In this document: positions 6,163-6,822 of the stretch, piece by piece
Layout of the letters: every line of letters starts with the position of its first letter
Numbering within the stretch: position 1 is the first letter of the stretch
From: Dokdonella_A sp035545255
Lineage (GTDB): Bacteria; Pseudomonadota; Gammaproteobacteria; Xanthomonadales; Rhodanobacteraceae
Length of the DNA: 6,822 nucleotides
NCBI GenBank assembly: GCA_035545255.1
Contig: DASZYR010000298.1
Coordinates: 1 to 6,822, forward strand
Direction of reading: 5' to 3'
The notes under the pieces: model-generated
Told to the model about the DNA's origin: nothing
Seen by the model: the letters and a program-made list of their open reading frames with translations, nothing else
The model's database searches: none
Made by a program: the position numbers and the translations under genes

Positions 6163-6806
6163 GCGGCTGGCTTCCCGCTCGCGACCGCGACGCGTCGCAC
6201 GCGCGCCTCGACGCGGTCGGCGCGCTCGCGCAGCTGATCGACCTCGTCGAGAAACTCCTCGATCTCGACTTTCGCGACGAGATCGCGGCTTTCTTCGGTC
6301 AGGAACGTTGCCGCATCGCGTGCGAACGCGCGCGACGCATTTCGCGTGCCGGCCAGCGCGCTCCGAAGCGCGCGCGCGATCCGGAAGCCGGCCACGTCGC
6401 CGAACGCGCGCGCGAACGCCTCGTCGAAATCCGGGGCGAACCGCGAGGCGATGCGCTCGACGCGACGCGCGAGATCCGCGTCTCCCGCGATCTCGATCTT
6501 TCCGGGCGTGACGCCCTCGTTGCGACCGCTCGCGAGCGCAAGGCCGAGCAGGGCGAACGGCGATGCGGCGACGCGCAGGCCGCTGTCGCCCTCGAATGCG
6601 GGTCCTATCGTCAGTCGGTCGCCGGCGACGGCAATGCGCATCGCGAAGGGCGTGTCGCGGAAGCTCAGCGTGATCGCGCGACCATCGAGCTCGCGCAACG
6701 CCAGGCGCGTCTCGGGATCGAGATCGACGAGACGGTTCAGCACCGACTCGAGTGCGCGACCGAGCGTCGTCAGAACCGGGTTGGGCGATGCGGACTCGGC
6801 CGTCAT
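6159..6806 (-). CDS. ubiJ: Ubiquinone biosynthesis accessory factor UbiJ (SCP2 domain)
   Basis: A 215-residue protein (E. coli UbiJ is about 201). Residues about 15-120 form an SCP2-like lipid-binding domain: a helix, LDGRAITLSF, FAMRIAVAGDRLTI, ASPFALLGLA, then IEIAGDADLARRVERIA. Residues about 165-205 are rich in Glu, Arg and Leu in a heptad-like pattern (VEIEEFLDEVDQLRERADRV), as in the C-terminal coiled coil of UbiJ. With UbiK, UbiJ scaffolds the cytoplasmic Ubi complex and is thought to bind the hydrophobic quinone intermediates. Position directly before ubiB agrees with the common ubiE-ubiJ-ubiB order; ubiE would lie beyond the right edge. The ATG has no Shine-Dalgarno, and TAGAAT lies six bases upstream. 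Confidence 0.92.
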   Translation of the reverse strand: MTAESASPNPVLTTLGRALESVLNRLVDLDPETRLALRELDGRAITLSFRDTPFAMRIAVAGDRLTIGPAFEGDSGLRVAASPFALLGLALASGRNEGVTPGKIEIAGDADLARRVERIASRFAPDFDEAFARAFGDVAGFRIARALRSALAGTRNASRAFARDAATFLTEESRDLVAKVEIEEFLDEVDQLRERADRVEARVRRVAVASGKPAA

Positions 6807-6812
6807 CGGTGA

Positions 6813-6818
6813 ATTCTA
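6813..6818 (-). promoter_or_regulatory. Candidate -10 box for a leaderless ubiJ transcript
   Basis: Minus-strand TAGAAT is followed by six bases (TCACCG) and then the ubiJ ATG, the same hexamer and spacing as before arfB. Only four bases remain before the window edge, so no -35 can be assessed. The TAG inside the hexamer could instead be the stop codon of an upstream gene. Confidence 0.35.
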
Positions 6819-6822
6819 CGAC

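Noticed and set aside
4984..6237. A 417-codon plus-strand open frame opposite ubiB
   Set aside because: The ubiB frame has every family motif in place; the opposite frame is a compositional mirror with no recognisable features.

Overview
The window is GC-rich proteobacterial DNA in which every gene I can support lies on the minus strand, so it reads from right to left. The ubiJ-ubiB pair, a class of ubiquinone gene pair typical of Gamma- and Betaproteobacteria, and the overall gene content suggest a gammaproteobacterium or close relative. I cannot name a genus. Right half (about 6818 to 3229): ubiJ and ubiB overlap through a GTGA junction. A 28-base gap then leads to a lipoprotein of unknown function with its own good ribosome binding site, followed after 74 bases by the ribosome-rescue hydrolase arfB. 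ArfB overlaps a small PlsC-type acyltransferase, again through GTGA. This is an ordinary housekeeping block: ubiquinone synthesis, envelope, translation rescue and lipid acylation. Left half (about 2638 to 1): after a 150-base intergenic stretch with a possible promoter comes a porin-cytochrome electron conduit. It consists of a periplasmic decaheme cytochrome of the MtrA/DmsE family (ten CXXCH sites) and an MtrB/PioB-family outer-membrane beta-barrel. The barrel gene runs open from 1398 to the left edge without a stop; its 466 visible codons are the N-terminal part of the protein. In this family the barrel sheathes the decaheme cytochrome and lets electrons cross the outer membrane, towards or from an extracellular donor or acceptor. 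No extracellular cytochrome or terminal reductase is visible, so the direction and substrate are unknown. Most unusual feature: the 5' end of the mtrB-like gene contains an 86-base palindromic repeat with two inverted 27-base arms of the widespread 'GTCATTCCGGCGAAAGCCGGAATCCA' type. It is read in frame and supplies the basic region and the first part of the hydrophobic core of the apparent signal peptide. A second observation is that arfB and ubiJ both have TAGAAT exactly six bases before their ATG and no Shine-Dalgarno sequence, as expected for leaderless transcripts.
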